Shown here: in pieces, positions 22,764 to 32,361 of the stretch | Layout of the letters: every line of letters starts with the position of its first letter | Numbering within the stretch: position 1 is the stretch's first letter | Assembly (NCBI GenBank): GCA_029882535.1 | Contig: JAOUKM010000012.1 | Location: 1-43,184, forward strand | DNA from: Candidatus Bathyarchaeota archaeon | GTDB taxonomy: Archaea > Thermoproteota > Bathyarchaeia > Bathyarchaeales > SOJC01 | Length of the DNA: 43,184 bases | Direction of reading: 5' to 3' | The notes under the pieces: model-generated | Database searches by the model: none | Seen by the model: the letters and a program-made list of their open reading frames with translations, nothing else | Told to the model about the DNA's origin: nothing | Made by a program: the position numbers and the translations under genes

Positions 22764-24809
22764 TTAGTTATTGAAAGAAACGAAATTTGTCTTCTCAAGG
22801 TCATGTATAAACTTCAGTACGTGCTCCAGCTTGGTTACGCTGTATTCCGCTGACACTGCTTTCGCAATCTCATAGACTGTGCGTTTTCCATCCATAAAGT
22901 TAAAGATTTCATACGTCTTCTTTCTAAAATCTTCGTCTTTCTTTCCAATCTCTTCATACAATTCATACTCTTTCTCGCCCAATGCTCTCTTCAAAGCGTC
23001 TGCGTTGAAAGTGCCTTTGAACAATCGTTTTGGGGTTAGACTTTTTGCCTCTCTTACTGCCTCAGTTTCTTCTAGTTGCACAGGAAGTGTAATGCCCGCT
23101 GTTTTCGTGGCGTGGGCCAAGGTTTCTTCGAATCGTGCAATTTCAAGTCGACCGTACTGTTTTACGTCTTTCACATATTTTGCGGTGAGGTTTTCAAACT
23201 CAGGACTGCTTCCCAGCCTTTCCGCCGATTTTACTGCCTTTTTTTCGCGCCAAACTAAATGCTCCATCTTGTTCTTGAAGTTGAACGCTGTTTTGGCAAG
23301 GTTTTTTGCTGACTCGTTGGGGTTTAGGTTTTTCCTCTTCTTGAACAAACCTGTAAATGCTTCCTTGCTTGCTTCTTGCAATCTAGCTATTCCTCCCAAC
23401 CTTGCTAGATTTGCCATGAAAATCGCATCTTCAACTGTAGCGTTGGCAAGAGTTAAGGCAGCAACCGTGGCTATCCAGCCTACACGTTTTAAGCTGTTTT
23501 CGCTGACTTTGTCGATTGAATCCATGCTTGTATGGTAGTACAGGTCTGGCCACTGAAGCAACATAATGCACGGGACACTGAAGGTGGAGTCGTTGAATTC
23601 TGCATGGTCACTTCCACCGCTGAAGGCATTAATTGAATATCGGAATGTTGATGCTGAACCGAAGACTGTCTTGGGGTCGAACTCTTCCGCTGAGTGTTCT
23701 ATGAGGCTGAAAACGTAATCGTTAAGGTATGATGGATTAGAATCTGGCGTCTTGTCTAGATTGAGTGTGGATTTGCAAAGCTCTTGATTTTGTCCTACCA
23801 TGTCAAGGTTTATGCCCGCAACCAACTTGGATGCCAAATCTTGATGATGGTACAGATAGGCGATTGTACCGAAAGTTTCTGGCACCCAAAGAAATCGTAT
23901 GGTTCTTGCCGGTTTTTCGATTTTGCCCGATTTTATCAATGTTTGTATGGTGCGGGCGATTTCCAGAAGTAAGCCGCTGCCTGAGGCGTTGTCGTTGGCG
24001 CTTGGTTTTGGGTGGCAAAGATGGGCAATGAGGAAGATTGTTTCATTTGGCTTTGAGCTGCCTTGTATTATGGTTGTTACTATGTCTAGGTTGCCTGGGA
24101 ACAGTTTCGCGTCGACTTTAGCTTTTAACATAACAGGTTTGTCGCCGCTGAGTAAGGCTCGCAGGTGGTTTCCTTGTCGTTTGCTGAGCGAAAAGCCGAA
24201 AGTTACTTTGTCTTGTTCTTTTTTTGTAGGCCATATTGACTGGTAGGCATGAGCGTCGGGTATGTCAACGCTTTCTCGAACATTTTTCATCTCATGTGTT
24301 ATGGTGTCTGTGATGACGCCGGCGGCGCCGTACTTGTAAACCGCTTGTTCGTGAACTTGTTTTGCTCTGCCAGTTGCTAAAACGAATTTGTCCTTTACAT
24401 CTTTTCCCTCATAATGTTTAGGCTTCGTTCCTTCGCCTACGTCAACTAGCTCGGCTGTGATGCCTTCGGGTGGTGTGGATTTGCTGTAGGTGTGAAGACA
24501 TGTAGGCGTGTCTTCGTATCTGATGATTAGCTTCTTTTTAGGTTCAACCAAGTGCAGTTCGGCGGTTTTGACTTCCCAGCCAATTGGAGAAGTATAGGTC
24601 CAATATTTTGTGGCGCCGTCAGAAGTGAATTGTTCGATTTTGGCATTTTCAAAACCGAGACTCCGCAGTGTGTCTCTGACGTATTCTGCAGCTTCGTGGA
24701 ACGTTGTGGAGGCTTGAATTCGGTGGAAACAGGTGATTTGGGCTACGTAGGATTTAGCGACTTCTCCTGAAAGTTCATCTTTCACTATCTTTTCGAGTTC
24801 TGCTTTCAC
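22764..24809 (-). CDS. M28 family metallopeptidase with PA-like insert and C-terminal extension
   Basis: The 681-residue protein is an M28-type aminopeptidase without a signal peptide, so it is cytoplasmic. Residues about 100-220 form a PA-like insert (KDKFVLATGRAKQVHEQAVY and KYGAAGVITD). The catalytic core has IFLIAHLCHPKPSANDNASG (His and bridging Asp), RFLWVPETFGTIAYLY (general-base Glu), GINLDMVGQN (Asp) and FSGGSDHAEFND (His). The last 200 residues are helical and end in a winged-helix-like segment (DGKRTVYEIAKAVSAEYSV). This domain plan resembles archaeal DUF4910-type peptidases. GTG 24809 is preceded by GAAGGG. It heads toward eL41 on the other strand and lies in a peptidase block with tldE and tldD. 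Confidence 0.88.
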   Translation of the reverse strand: MKAELEKIVKDELSGEVAKSYVAQITCFHRIQASTTFHEAAEYVRDTLRSLGFENAKIEQFTSDGATKYWTYTSPIGWEVKTAELHLVEPKKKLIIRYEDTPTCLHTYSKSTPPEGITAELVDVGEGTKPKHYEGKDVKDKFVLATGRAKQVHEQAVYKYGAAGVITDTITHEMKNVRESVDIPDAHAYQSIWPTKKEQDKVTFGFSLSKRQGNHLRALLSGDKPVMLKAKVDAKLFPGNLDIVTTIIQGSSKPNETIFLIAHLCHPKPSANDNASGSGLLLEIARTIQTLIKSGKIEKPARTIRFLWVPETFGTIAYLYHHQDLASKLVAGINLDMVGQNQELCKSTLNLDKTPDSNPSYLNDYVFSLIEHSAEEFDPKTVFGSASTFRYSINAFSGGSDHAEFNDSTFSVPCIMLLQWPDLYYHTSMDSIDKVSENSLKRVGWIATVAALTLANATVEDAIFMANLARLGGIARLQEASKEAFTGLFKKRKNLNPNESAKNLAKTAFNFKNKMEHLVWREKKAVKSAERLGSSPEFENLTAKYVKDVKQYGRLEIARFEETLAHATKTAGITLPVQLEETEAVREAKSLTPKRLFKGTFNADALKRALGEKEYELYEEIGKKDEDFRKKTYEIFNFMDGKRTVYEIAKAVSAEYSVTKLEHVLKFIHDLEKTNFVSFNN

Positions 24810-24893
24810 AGAAAAACCCTTCTATTGATTTCTTCATATGCACAGTCGCATGCTTAAGATTTTTGCAAAAAGAAAAAAAAGAAAAGAAAGCTG

Positions 24894-26219
24894 CTACTTC
24901 GGCCTCGTCATTTGTATGTCTTTTGCCAGAACATACGGCGACAAGGATGGCGGTTCGGCTTCAAGCCACCAATGCACATGCTGTCTTTCTTTTGACATGC
25001 CTGTGATTTGACTTAGTAACCTAAGAGCGTTGTCGCTTAGCCGCAAATCTTTCCATGACTGCTTGATTTCACCGTTTTCTATTAGAAATATGCCGTCTCT
25101 GGGAATTGTGGAAAAGTCTCCTGTGGCGTAGTTTTGGAATCTGGTATACCACGTGTTAGTCAAGTATAAGCCACGTTTCACTTCGCCAAAAAGCTCCTCT
25201 CTACTAATGTCGCCTGAGTCCATTTCAATGTTCCACGGTATCGGCTGTACCAATCCAGCGTTACCTGTTGTTTTGGTCTTGAAGATTTTTGCAGTTGACG
25301 TGTTGTGTAAATATGTTTTAAGCACACCGTGATCGATGAACACGTTTTCCTGTATAGGAAAACCTTCGGCATCAAAAACACGGTTGCTAACTGAGTATTC
25401 GGCAGGGTTGTCTCGCAATGTCACCATATCAGACGCGACTTTCTGGCCAAGTTTTTTCACAAACACTGACAATTGGATCATAACGCTATACGCAGATGCC
25501 ATTGTACCCCAAGTGCCAAGCATTGAACCGAAAAACAGCGGGTCAAAGATAACATTAAACTTGCCCTCTTCTCCTTGTTTTGGGTTCTTAGCCAACCTTG
25601 CTATTTTGCCCGCTTTCTCTCCAGCTCTGAAAGGCTTGAAATCTCTCAATGAGGAACAGCATTCTACGCCGTGACCTGAGGCGTCAATCTGCGAAAAGGC
25701 TCTGATTGACAACTCGATTGCTGATCTTGCATCTTGGCCAGTTGGTCCTTCAGAAGAGGCAAGGTAAACGTCTTCGTACTTTGCGTAGAGGATTCCTCCC
25801 GTGTTTACCTCTACACCAGCTTCCTTCTTGGCGGCTTCTATGGCTTCGAATACGTATTCGGCAGGGTCTTCTAGTTCTTGCAGCTTTTTATCTGCTGTAG
25901 GTTTTAAGTAATTGAATGTACCCTTAGCTATTCCGCCGTACATCGGGTTTTCCTTCGAAACCTTAGCCAACTTGAATAACTGTTCCATGATTTTGTCTGT
26001 GTTTTGGAAGTTTCGAATTTGGGTTGCGACTAATCGTTTGTTCCATGTGAGGGCGACATCTGTTACGTAGTTGTTCCACGCCACAGCGATATCTATTTGG
26101 TTGTTACTGAATCGTGTCTGTCTGTGCCGTCCAAAGACGGTTTTGGCGAGAACTTCGTCTGCACCAAGGGCTTTTCCCTTCTTTACTATGGCTTCTGTTT
26201 TCGCTAATACTTCGCTCAT
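24894..26219 (-). CDS. tldE: TldE/PmbA-like subunit of the TldD/TldE metalloprotease
   Basis: The 441-residue protein has the U62 family beta-rich core (for example GEEGKFNVIFDPLFFGSMLG, FPIQENVFIDHGVLKTYLHN) and ends NALRLLSQITGMSKERQHV with a short tail. It lacks HExxxH, as expected for TldE, the non-catalytic partner. The TldD/TldE pair cuts small or unfolded peptides and matures some ribosomal peptides. ATG 26219 overlaps the tldD stop (ATGA), so translation is coupled. Both genes are intact. Confidence 0.93.
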   Translation of the reverse strand: MSEVLAKTEAIVKKGKALGADEVLAKTVFGRHRQTRFSNNQIDIAVAWNNYVTDVALTWNKRLVATQIRNFQNTDKIMEQLFKLAKVSKENPMYGGIAKGTFNYLKPTADKKLQELEDPAEYVFEAIEAAKKEAGVEVNTGGILYAKYEDVYLASSEGPTGQDARSAIELSIRAFSQIDASGHGVECCSSLRDFKPFRAGEKAGKIARLAKNPKQGEEGKFNVIFDPLFFGSMLGTWGTMASAYSVMIQLSVFVKKLGQKVASDMVTLRDNPAEYSVSNRVFDAEGFPIQENVFIDHGVLKTYLHNTSTAKIFKTKTTGNAGLVQPIPWNIEMDSGDISREELFGEVKRGLYLTNTWYTRFQNYATGDFSTIPRDGIFLIENGEIKQSWKDLRLSDNALRLLSQITGMSKERQHVHWWLEAEPPSLSPYVLAKDIQMTRPK

Positions 26220-27634
26220 TTTACGTACACCTCTTTCAAACGAATAACTGGACCACCCGCGTAAACAGGTATTCCCTGCATCGGATCACCTTTACCACAT
26301 GTCGCGGCGTCAAATCCAACCTCCTTTGATATAGCATCGACACTGCTCCACCAATTCTTAGTCGTAGTTTCAATAATTGGTCTCGCAACAGGATGCTTCA
26401 ATTCTCCATTTTCGATTAGGTATGCTTCTCTGCCTACGTAGCGTTGATTGAAACGTCTGTCATCGATGTTCCATTCTGTAAAAGACTTCATGTAAATTCC
26501 ATGCTTTACGTCTTCGATGACTTCCTCTTCCGTCCAGTCGCCAGGCAGCAGAAAAGTGTTTGCCATTCGCACGATGGCTTCTCTAGCGTAGCTATTTGCC
26601 CTTGAAGAACCATTACTCCTCGTGTCAAGTTTAGCTGCGGTTTCTCTGTTCTGTAGGAACTCGTTTATTATGCCATTTTTGTACAGGTATCGTCGTCTTG
26701 CTTTGATTCCTTCGTCGTCGTATTCGTAATAACCGTGACTGTTTTTAACTGTCGGGTCGTCTACTATGGTTACTATGTCGTTGCCAATTCTGGTTCCTAT
26801 CCAGAAGGGACCGCCGGGGTATATGAAGGAACGTCCTGCTTGGCTCATTTCACGTCCGAGTATGCGGTCTGCTTCTATTGGGTGTCCACAAGATTCGTGG
26901 GATGCGATGCCTGTAACTTCTGTTCCGCAAACCAAATCCATTTTTCCAGGTTTGACGACTTTTCCTTCTTTGACTAGTTTTTGCAGCACTTTGGCTTCAT
27001 GCAGCATTGCCTCAGTCATCTTCCACTCGTCGAAAGCCTCCCATCCTCCACTGCGTCCAAACTGTTTGTAAGCTTGTTCTGGCTTGCCATTTTCAGCCAC
27101 GGTTATGAAAGCAAAGGTTTCTATGTTTGGCACAAAAGATGAAATTGCTGAACCTTCAGAGTTTACAAAATATTTCTCTGTGAGGTTTATTGTGCAAGCC
27201 ATTATTCTTCCAGGAATTTTTATTTCTTGAGACGCAAAGGTTTTGTCGACTTCCATCAACTCTTCTATCTTCTTTTCGGGTGGAATGTCTTCTATCTTCT
27301 TTTTCTGTTCGACACTCCATTTTGTTTCGACACCTTTTTCTTCTGCGAAGGTAATCTTGTCTTTGCGTCTTGCTATTGTGGTAAATTTGTATGCTGTGTC
27401 GACGACTGTTTTTGCTTCTTCTTTTGTCCATTTGTTGGTTGATGCAAAGCCCAGTCCGCCGTTGGCTAGTATTCTTACGCAGAATCCAGTGTCGATGGTT
27501 GAGACGAAAGCGTCTAGGACACCGTTTTTTATTACTAGTTCGTCGTGTTGTGTGCTGTGGGCTCTTGTTTCGGCATACTCAACTTTTTTGCTTCGTGCAT
27601 AGTCTAGCGCGTAGTCCACTAGGTCTTTATCCAA
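26216..27634 (-). CDS. tldD: TldD metalloprotease catalytic subunit
   Basis: The 472-residue protein has the TldD zinc motif HESCGH in TGIASHESCGHPIEADRILG, preceded by KPGKMDLVCGTEV. The C-terminal region (YGEAYLIE-like YVGREAYLIENGELKHPVAR) and the final AGGPVIRLKEVYVK are also typical. The active site opens into the TldD/TldE dimer cavity. AAGGTG lies 6-7 bases before TTG 27634, so that codon is chosen; the frame is open up to GTG 27655, which would add seven residues. It is the first gene of the tldD-tldE pair and diverges from the surface-protein gene at 27791. Confidence 0.95.
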   Translation of the reverse strand: MDKDLVDYALDYARSKKVEYAETRAHSTQHDELVIKNGVLDAFVSTIDTGFCVRILANGGLGFASTNKWTKEEAKTVVDTAYKFTTIARRKDKITFAEEKGVETKWSVEQKKKIEDIPPEKKIEELMEVDKTFASQEIKIPGRIMACTINLTEKYFVNSEGSAISSFVPNIETFAFITVAENGKPEQAYKQFGRSGGWEAFDEWKMTEAMLHEAKVLQKLVKEGKVVKPGKMDLVCGTEVTGIASHESCGHPIEADRILGREMSQAGRSFIYPGGPFWIGTRIGNDIVTIVDDPTVKNSHGYYEYDDEGIKARRRYLYKNGIINEFLQNRETAAKLDTRSNGSSRANSYAREAIVRMANTFLLPGDWTEEEVIEDVKHGIYMKSFTEWNIDDRRFNQRYVGREAYLIENGELKHPVARPIIETTTKNWWSSVDAISKEVGFDAATCGKGDPMQGIPVYAGGPVIRLKEVYVK

Positions 27635-27790
27635 GGTTTTCACCTTCTGTAGCACTTAGGAATAAGCCCTCTCATAAGATTTTGCATGGCATTTTTAAGG
27701 CAAAATAGAACAAACCATGTAACTTCATAAGCCATGTAATGAATAGGTTGATTCTGATTCAGAATCCTTACCCCTTCTTCATAACGATTA

Positions 27791-29464
27791 TTGCCCCCAC
27801 AAAACAACCTAGACACAAAGTTTCACTCGGCGAAGGAACAACCATTGCTCATAAAGTTAGCTAAAACGCTGATGTTCTTGCCGCTGCTAACGTGTATTCT
27901 AGCCTCTTCGCTAGCTATTGTAGCTTCGGGTCTCATCTACGAGAACGATTGGACCTTTACCTACATCAATGAGCCGCCCTACGGCAACTGGACTTTCACA
28001 CGCAGACCAGCCGCCCCCATGCAGATTAACGAGTCTCAAATTCAAATCGGCGCTAACTGGACATACGTCTATAATTTAGCCGCAAACCACACGTATCACG
28101 TTTACTGCTATGGCGACTGGATAAACGACGGCTCCACGCCCGAAACCGACTACGACATATATGTCTACAACCCCAAAGGAGAATTAGAAGGCTACCACAC
28201 CGAAGCAGCTGGACTGCCTGAACATTTAGGAACAACCATAGACCAGCCATTCTTCTCGCCAAAGCATTCGGGCAACTACAGCTTTGTCATCCGAAACGAC
28301 CCTCGAGAAAGTCAAGCTGCCCAACCTGCTACACTCATGGCTATTGAACATGTTAAACCAAATATTTGGCACAGCCGCTTCATTGAAGGAAAACAAGGCA
28401 ACACATCTGTTGAAAACACAAGCTGGGCATACGAGTTCACCACCAACAGCGAACGCATCGAAATTCAAGTTCAGGTGCCTGACACGCTTGACATGTACGA
28501 GGCAAGGTTGTATCTTATGGCGAATCCTTCAAGCAAGAACGGTGAACTGTTGAATGGTACTCCCTTAGCGTGGGAGCATGGACTCTACGGCGAAGTGAGC
28601 GGTTCTTTCGGCGGCTACAACTTAGACAGTGAAGGTTTCAGAGGAGATGTCTATGCGAGCTGCGAGTATTTTGGGCAAGATATGCTAATCAACCACACAA
28701 CGTCTTATGATGGGGAAAGTCTCTATCACCTTGTCATCATTGGCGAGTTCGGCGCCGGAAATGTAAGTTTCAGAGTTAAGACAAACTTTGGCGGTTCGGT
28801 GTTGAAATTGGCAACTCCTATTCAAATGGTTTATCCTAACAACGAAACAACTATCACCGCTGTTTCAAACAACTCCTACATTCAACAAGCCTTCCTCTAC
28901 TATTCCATTGACAACTGGAACACATCTAGTTTTTCTGAAATGCTGGTCAGCAATCGCACCTGCAACGGAACGATTCTTGGTCAGGAGGCTGGCGTAATGG
29001 TGAATTATCGTGTGGACGCCTTTGATCTTCTTGACAACATGATGAACATTAACGGAAGCTACATAGTAAAGTATCCTTCTTACATAAACTTCACTCTAAG
29101 CAGCGAAGCTATAACATTTGGAGAAAACATGTCAATCAACGGCTTTATAAGACCCATAACAGAATCTGCAAATGCAAGTGTAAAACTAATTTTCACAGCT
29201 TCAAATGGATCAACATTCGCACAATATCGCTACATACAGAACGGCAATTTCTCAGCTAGCTTTAAACCATCCTTCCTCGGTTCTTGGAGCGTCCAAGCAC
29301 AGTTTATGGAGAATCAGGTGATGTATGAATCCGTCAGCGATACCTTGCAGTTCGTCGTCGTAGAGCCTTCTTTTATGGTTAAGTATTCGATGTATATTTA
29401 TGCGGGTGCCGGCGCAGCGGCTATAGTAGTTGTTGTGGTTATGATTCGACGAAGAAGACAATAG
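27791..29464 (+). CDS. Membrane-anchored extracellular protein with PPC-like and Ig-like domains
   Basis: The 557-residue protein has a hydrophobic N-terminal segment (TLMFLPLLTCILASSLAIVA), a large extracellular region and a C-terminal anchor (YAGAGAAAIVVVVVMIRRRR). Residues about 60-180 resemble bacterial pre-peptidase C-terminal domains (TYHVYCYGDWINDGS, DYDIYVYNPKGELEGYHTE). The part near residues 430-530 is Ig/Fn3-like (ITFGENMSINGFIRPITESA). About 20 N-x-S/T sites suggest N-glycosylation. The function is unknown; it is likely a cell-envelope adhesion or binding protein. TTG 27791 is the first start; a TTG at 27845 just before the hydrophobic segment, with GAAGGA upstream, is also possible. 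Confidence 0.75.
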   Translation: MPPQNNLDTKFHSAKEQPLLIKLAKTLMFLPLLTCILASSLAIVASGLIYENDWTFTYINEPPYGNWTFTRRPAAPMQINESQIQIGANWTYVYNLAANHTYHVYCYGDWINDGSTPETDYDIYVYNPKGELEGYHTEAAGLPEHLGTTIDQPFFSPKHSGNYSFVIRNDPRESQAAQPATLMAIEHVKPNIWHSRFIEGKQGNTSVENTSWAYEFTTNSERIEIQVQVPDTLDMYEARLYLMANPSSKNGELLNGTPLAWEHGLYGEVSGSFGGYNLDSEGFRGDVYASCEYFGQDMLINHTTSYDGESLYHLVIIGEFGAGNVSFRVKTNFGGSVLKLATPIQMVYPNNETTITAVSNNSYIQQAFLYYSIDNWNTSSFSEMLVSNRTCNGTILGQEAGVMVNYRVDAFDLLDNMMNINGSYIVKYPSYINFTLSSEAITFGENMSINGFIRPITESANASVKLIFTASNGSTFAQYRYIQNGNFSASFKPSFLGSWSVQAQFMENQVMYESVSDTLQFVVVEPSFMVKYSMYIYAGAGAAAIVVVVVMIRRRRQ

Positions 29465-29554
29465 CCACGATTATCTCACACACGTTTTTAGTTGCCTAGA
29501 TAAAGCTTTAAGCTAAACAGTGGACACAAACAAAACAACAAGGAGACACAGGGG

Positions 29555-30694
29555 ATGGCTAAACATCTGTCTTCAAGCATGTATTTCATGCAAGGAAACG
29601 AAGCCCTAGCTGAAGCCGCTATCATCGCTGGATGCCGATTTTTCGCAGGCTATCCCATTACGCCAGCCAGTGAAATCGCTGAGCATTTGGCGAAGCGTCT
29701 TCCACAAGTGGGCGGTATCATGATTCAGATGGAGGATGAAATAGCTTCGATAGCCTCTCTGATTGGAGCAAGCTGGGTGGGCGCTAAGGCGATGACGGCA
29801 ACTTCTGGTCCTGGTTTCAGCCTCATGCAAGAAAACATCGGATACGCGTTCATGACCGAAACTCCATGTGTTATAGTTGACATCCAAAGAGCTGGACCAA
29901 GCACGGGGCAAGCTACGAAATGTGGTCAGGGTGACGTTATGCAGGCTCGTTGGGGTACGCACGGAGACTATGCTTCAATTGTGCTGTCTCCGAATTCGGT
30001 GCAGGAAATGTTTGACCTAACCGTGCGTGCTTTTAATCTGGCTGAAGAATATCGCACACCTGTCATTCTGCTAGCTGATGAAATCGTGGCTCACATGAGA
30101 GAACAAATGTTTATGCCGCCTCTGGAAAAAATAGAGATTGTTAATAGAAAGAAGGCGAAGCCTGGCGACGAATCGTTCTTTGGCGGTGAAGAAGTTCCTC
30201 CTATGCCGTCTGTAGGTGAAGGCTATAACATAGCAGTGACAGGTTCGACTCATGACGAGTTTGGAATGCGTTTCACAGCCAACCCAGAAGTCCATCGCAA
30301 TCTTGTAACTCGGCTTGTAAGAAAAGTTAGGAACAACGCTGAATTGCTGATGGATTTTGAAGCCTTTAACGTAAATGATTGTGAAGTCGGCTTCGTTTCT
30401 TTCGGATGCACATCTCGTGCAGTTTATGAAGCGTTAGAAATGGCAAGAGATAAAGGGATTAATGCTGGTTTTATTAGGTTGAAGACGATTTGGCCTTTTC
30501 CAGAAAGAATTGTTCAAACGATGGCGCAGAAAGCCAAGGCAATTATTGTGCCAGAGATGAACTTGCAGCAGGTTTTCTTTGAAGTGCAAAGAGTTGTTAA
30601 TGGCGCTACAGAAGTTATCCCCGTCAACAAGATTGGCGGCGAAGAGATGTCAACGCCTGAAGAACTCTTTTCTGAAATCGAAAGGAGCGTGTAA
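29555..30694 (+). CDS. korA: 2-oxoacid:ferredoxin oxidoreductase alpha subunit (KorA type)
   Basis: The 379-residue alpha subunit opens with FMQGNEALAEAAIIAGCRFF and GYPITPASEIAEHLA. It contains MEDEIASIASLIGASWVGAK, the SGPGFSLMQENIGYA pyrimidine-domain loop and AGPSTGQATKCGQGDVMQAR followed by WGTHGD. The GDVMQARWGTHGD stretch is typical of 2-oxoglutarate or related oxidoreductases, not pyruvate ones; the substrate stays inferred. It opens a three-gene operon with the beta and gamma subunits. GGAG and GGGG precede ATG 29555. The enzyme makes acyl-CoA and CO2 and reduces ferredoxin. Confidence 0.9.
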   Translation: MAKHLSSSMYFMQGNEALAEAAIIAGCRFFAGYPITPASEIAEHLAKRLPQVGGIMIQMEDEIASIASLIGASWVGAKAMTATSGPGFSLMQENIGYAFMTETPCVIVDIQRAGPSTGQATKCGQGDVMQARWGTHGDYASIVLSPNSVQEMFDLTVRAFNLAEEYRTPVILLADEIVAHMREQMFMPPLEKIEIVNRKKAKPGDESFFGGEEVPPMPSVGEGYNIAVTGSTHDEFGMRFTANPEVHRNLVTRLVRKVRNNAELLMDFEAFNVNDCEVGFVSFGCTSRAVYEALEMARDKGINAGFIRLKTIWPFPERIVQTMAQKAKAIIVPEMNLQQVFFEVQRVVNGATEVIPVNKIGGEEMSTPEELFSEIERSV

Positions 30695-30698
30695 AACC

Positions 30699-31520
30699 GT
30701 GAGTGAACCCTTTTCCAGCAAAAGCTATCTAAGAGGCATAGAATTTCCCTTCTGCGCAGGATGCGGCGGCACGACAGTAGCTACGTGTTTCCTTAGGGCT
30801 GTCCATGAGCTTGGCCACCGAGACCTTCAAGGATTTGTCTTCTGTAGCGGCATCGGCTGTTCTTCGTGGATTCCTTCCCCACACTTTGAAGCAGACTCCA
30901 TCCACACGACGCATGGGCGAAGTATACCGGTTGCGACGGGTGTTAAGCTCATGCGACCTGATTTGAAGGTGGTTGTTTTTGGCGGCGATGGCGACATTGT
31001 AGGAATAGGTTTGAGCCATTTGATCCATGCGGCGAGAAGGAACTTGGATATTACCGTGATTATGGTAAACAATATGATCTACGGCATGACTGGAGGGCAG
31101 GTGGCAGCGACAACTCCCTTGAAGACGAAAACTACCACCACTCCTTACGGCGGCTTTGAACGTCCTTTAGATGCTGTTCAACTTGTCGTCTCCGCAGGCG
31201 CATGTTATGCAGCACGCTGGACCACAGCGCATATAAATCAGCTAAAGGGAGCCATTAAAAAGGCGTTGACCACAAAGGGCTTCGGCTTCGTTGAAGTAGT
31301 CAGTCAGTGTCCAACTGCTTACGGTCGCCGTGCTGGGTTCAAAAACGCTGGAGAGATGCTGCTGTGGCTAAAAAAGCAAAGCGTGAAGATTGAGGATGTT
31401 GAAAGGCTGACTAGAGAAGAACTGGAGGATAAAATAGTTGTCGGCGAGTTCATTCACCAGACTCGCCCAACCCTAACCGAAATGTTTCAGACAGTGTTGA
31501 AAGAGGCGAAAAAGCGATGA
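30699..31520 (+). CDS. korB: 2-oxoacid:ferredoxin oxidoreductase beta subunit (KorB type)
   Basis: The 273-residue beta subunit holds the thiamine diphosphate site: VVVFGGDGDIVGIG with the GDGD motif and VIMVNNMIYGMTGGQ with the NN motif. Fe-S ligands appear in FPFCAGCGG, FCSGIGCSSW and VVSQCPTAYGR. The start is GTG 30699, four bases after the korA stop, with AAAGGAG about 12 bases upstream; an open frame upstream inside korA is not used. Its stop overlaps the ATG of the gamma gene. It binds TPP and the proximal [4Fe-4S] cluster of the enzyme. Confidence 0.93.
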   Translation: MSEPFSSKSYLRGIEFPFCAGCGGTTVATCFLRAVHELGHRDLQGFVFCSGIGCSSWIPSPHFEADSIHTTHGRSIPVATGVKLMRPDLKVVVFGGDGDIVGIGLSHLIHAARRNLDITVIMVNNMIYGMTGGQVAATTPLKTKTTTTPYGGFERPLDAVQLVVSAGACYAARWTTAHINQLKGAIKKALTTKGFGFVEVVSQCPTAYGRRAGFKNAGEMLLWLKKQSVKIEDVERLTREELEDKIVVGEFIHQTRPTLTEMFQTVLKEAKKR

Positions 31521-32041
31521 GTAGAGTCGAAGTGCGAATCTGCGGACTTGGAGGACAAGGAGTCGTGCTGGCAGGCCAAATACTTGGTCGTGCTGCAGTG
31601 TATGACGCAAAAAACGTGGTGCAAACCCAGAGCTACGGATCTGAAGCTAGAGGAAGCGCCGCAAAAAGCGAAGTAATAATCTCAACCAAGAAAATAGGCT
31701 TCCCAATGGTGAGAAAATGTGACGTTCTTGTGGCAATGAGCCAAAGCGCTCTTGACATGTACGTTAAAGACTTGAAAGAAAACGCCACTCTCCTAGTCGA
31801 CAAAGATTTGGTTGAACAAATCCCCGAAATTAAAGCCCAAGTTCACAGATTACCAGCAACCAAAATTGCTGAAACACAACTGAAGTCCAAAATGTACGCA
31901 AACGTCGTAATGCTTGGCGCACTAACAAAGATAACCAACATAGTAAGCAAAGAAGCCATGGAAAAAGCTATCACGGCCAGCGTCAGAGCAGGCACTGCAG
32001 AAACAAACTTATACGCATTCAAAAAAGGCATCGACCTATAA
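31517..32041 (+). CDS. korC: 2-oxoacid:ferredoxin oxidoreductase gamma subunit (KorC type)
   Basis: The 174-residue gamma subunit starts VRICGLGGQGVVLAGQILGR, the conserved GxGGQG motif, then VVQTQSYGSEARGSAAKSEV, which is diagnostic of the family. The ATG at 31517 overlaps the korB stop (ATGA). Kor enzymes of many archaea also have a small ferredoxin-like delta subunit; none follows here, so the complex is either three-subunit or uses a ferredoxin subunit encoded elsewhere. Confidence 0.93.
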   Translation: MSRVEVRICGLGGQGVVLAGQILGRAAVYDAKNVVQTQSYGSEARGSAAKSEVIISTKKIGFPMVRKCDVLVAMSQSALDMYVKDLKENATLLVDKDLVEQIPEIKAQVHRLPATKIAETQLKSKMYANVVMLGALTKITNIVSKEAMEKAITASVRAGTAETNLYAFKKGIDL

Positions 32042-32152
32042 AACACGCCTGTTTTTACCACAAGATCACAAGCAGCACATATTCAGTGTCTTTTTGCCAA
32101 ATTTTGGGTTTTCTCCACCTCTTAACACTTTTTCGCGTTCCTCAAACTCGCA

Positions 32153-32329
32153 TTATGTCTCGTTGAATCTCGGCGCTCGCCCAACTTGTTCTGTGTTGTG
32201 ATGTATCCTCACGAAAATTACAGGGCACCTCGGGCTTCTGCACTCGTATTCTGCCTTTTTCCAATGTTTCTTCATCAGTTTTCCGCATTGGGGACATTTA
32301 ATGTTCTTTATTTTCTTACCTCGAGCCAT
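32153..32329 (-). CDS. 58-residue zinc-ribbon protein downstream of TBP
   Basis: The product MARGKKIKNIKCPQCGKLMK continues with a basic helix and ECRSPRCPVIFVRIHHN. CPQC and CRSPRC are a single zinc ribbon, and the protein is very basic, which suits RNA or DNA binding. ATG 32329 is chosen because GAGGCG lies 8 bases upstream; the frame is open to 32359, and those extra residues would run into the TBP end. It follows TBP by 32 bases on the same strand and is probably cotranscribed. A role in transcription or translation is only suggested by context. Confidence 0.7.
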   Translation of the reverse strand: MARGKKIKNIKCPQCGKLMKKHWKKAEYECRSPRCPVIFVRIHHNTEQVGRAPRFNET

Positions 32330-32361
32330 CAACTGTCGCCTCAAAACCTGCATTTTCACAT

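Noticed and set aside
22879-23538. 219-codon plus-strand frame inside the M28 gene
   Set aside because: Antisense shadow of a strong peptidase gene.
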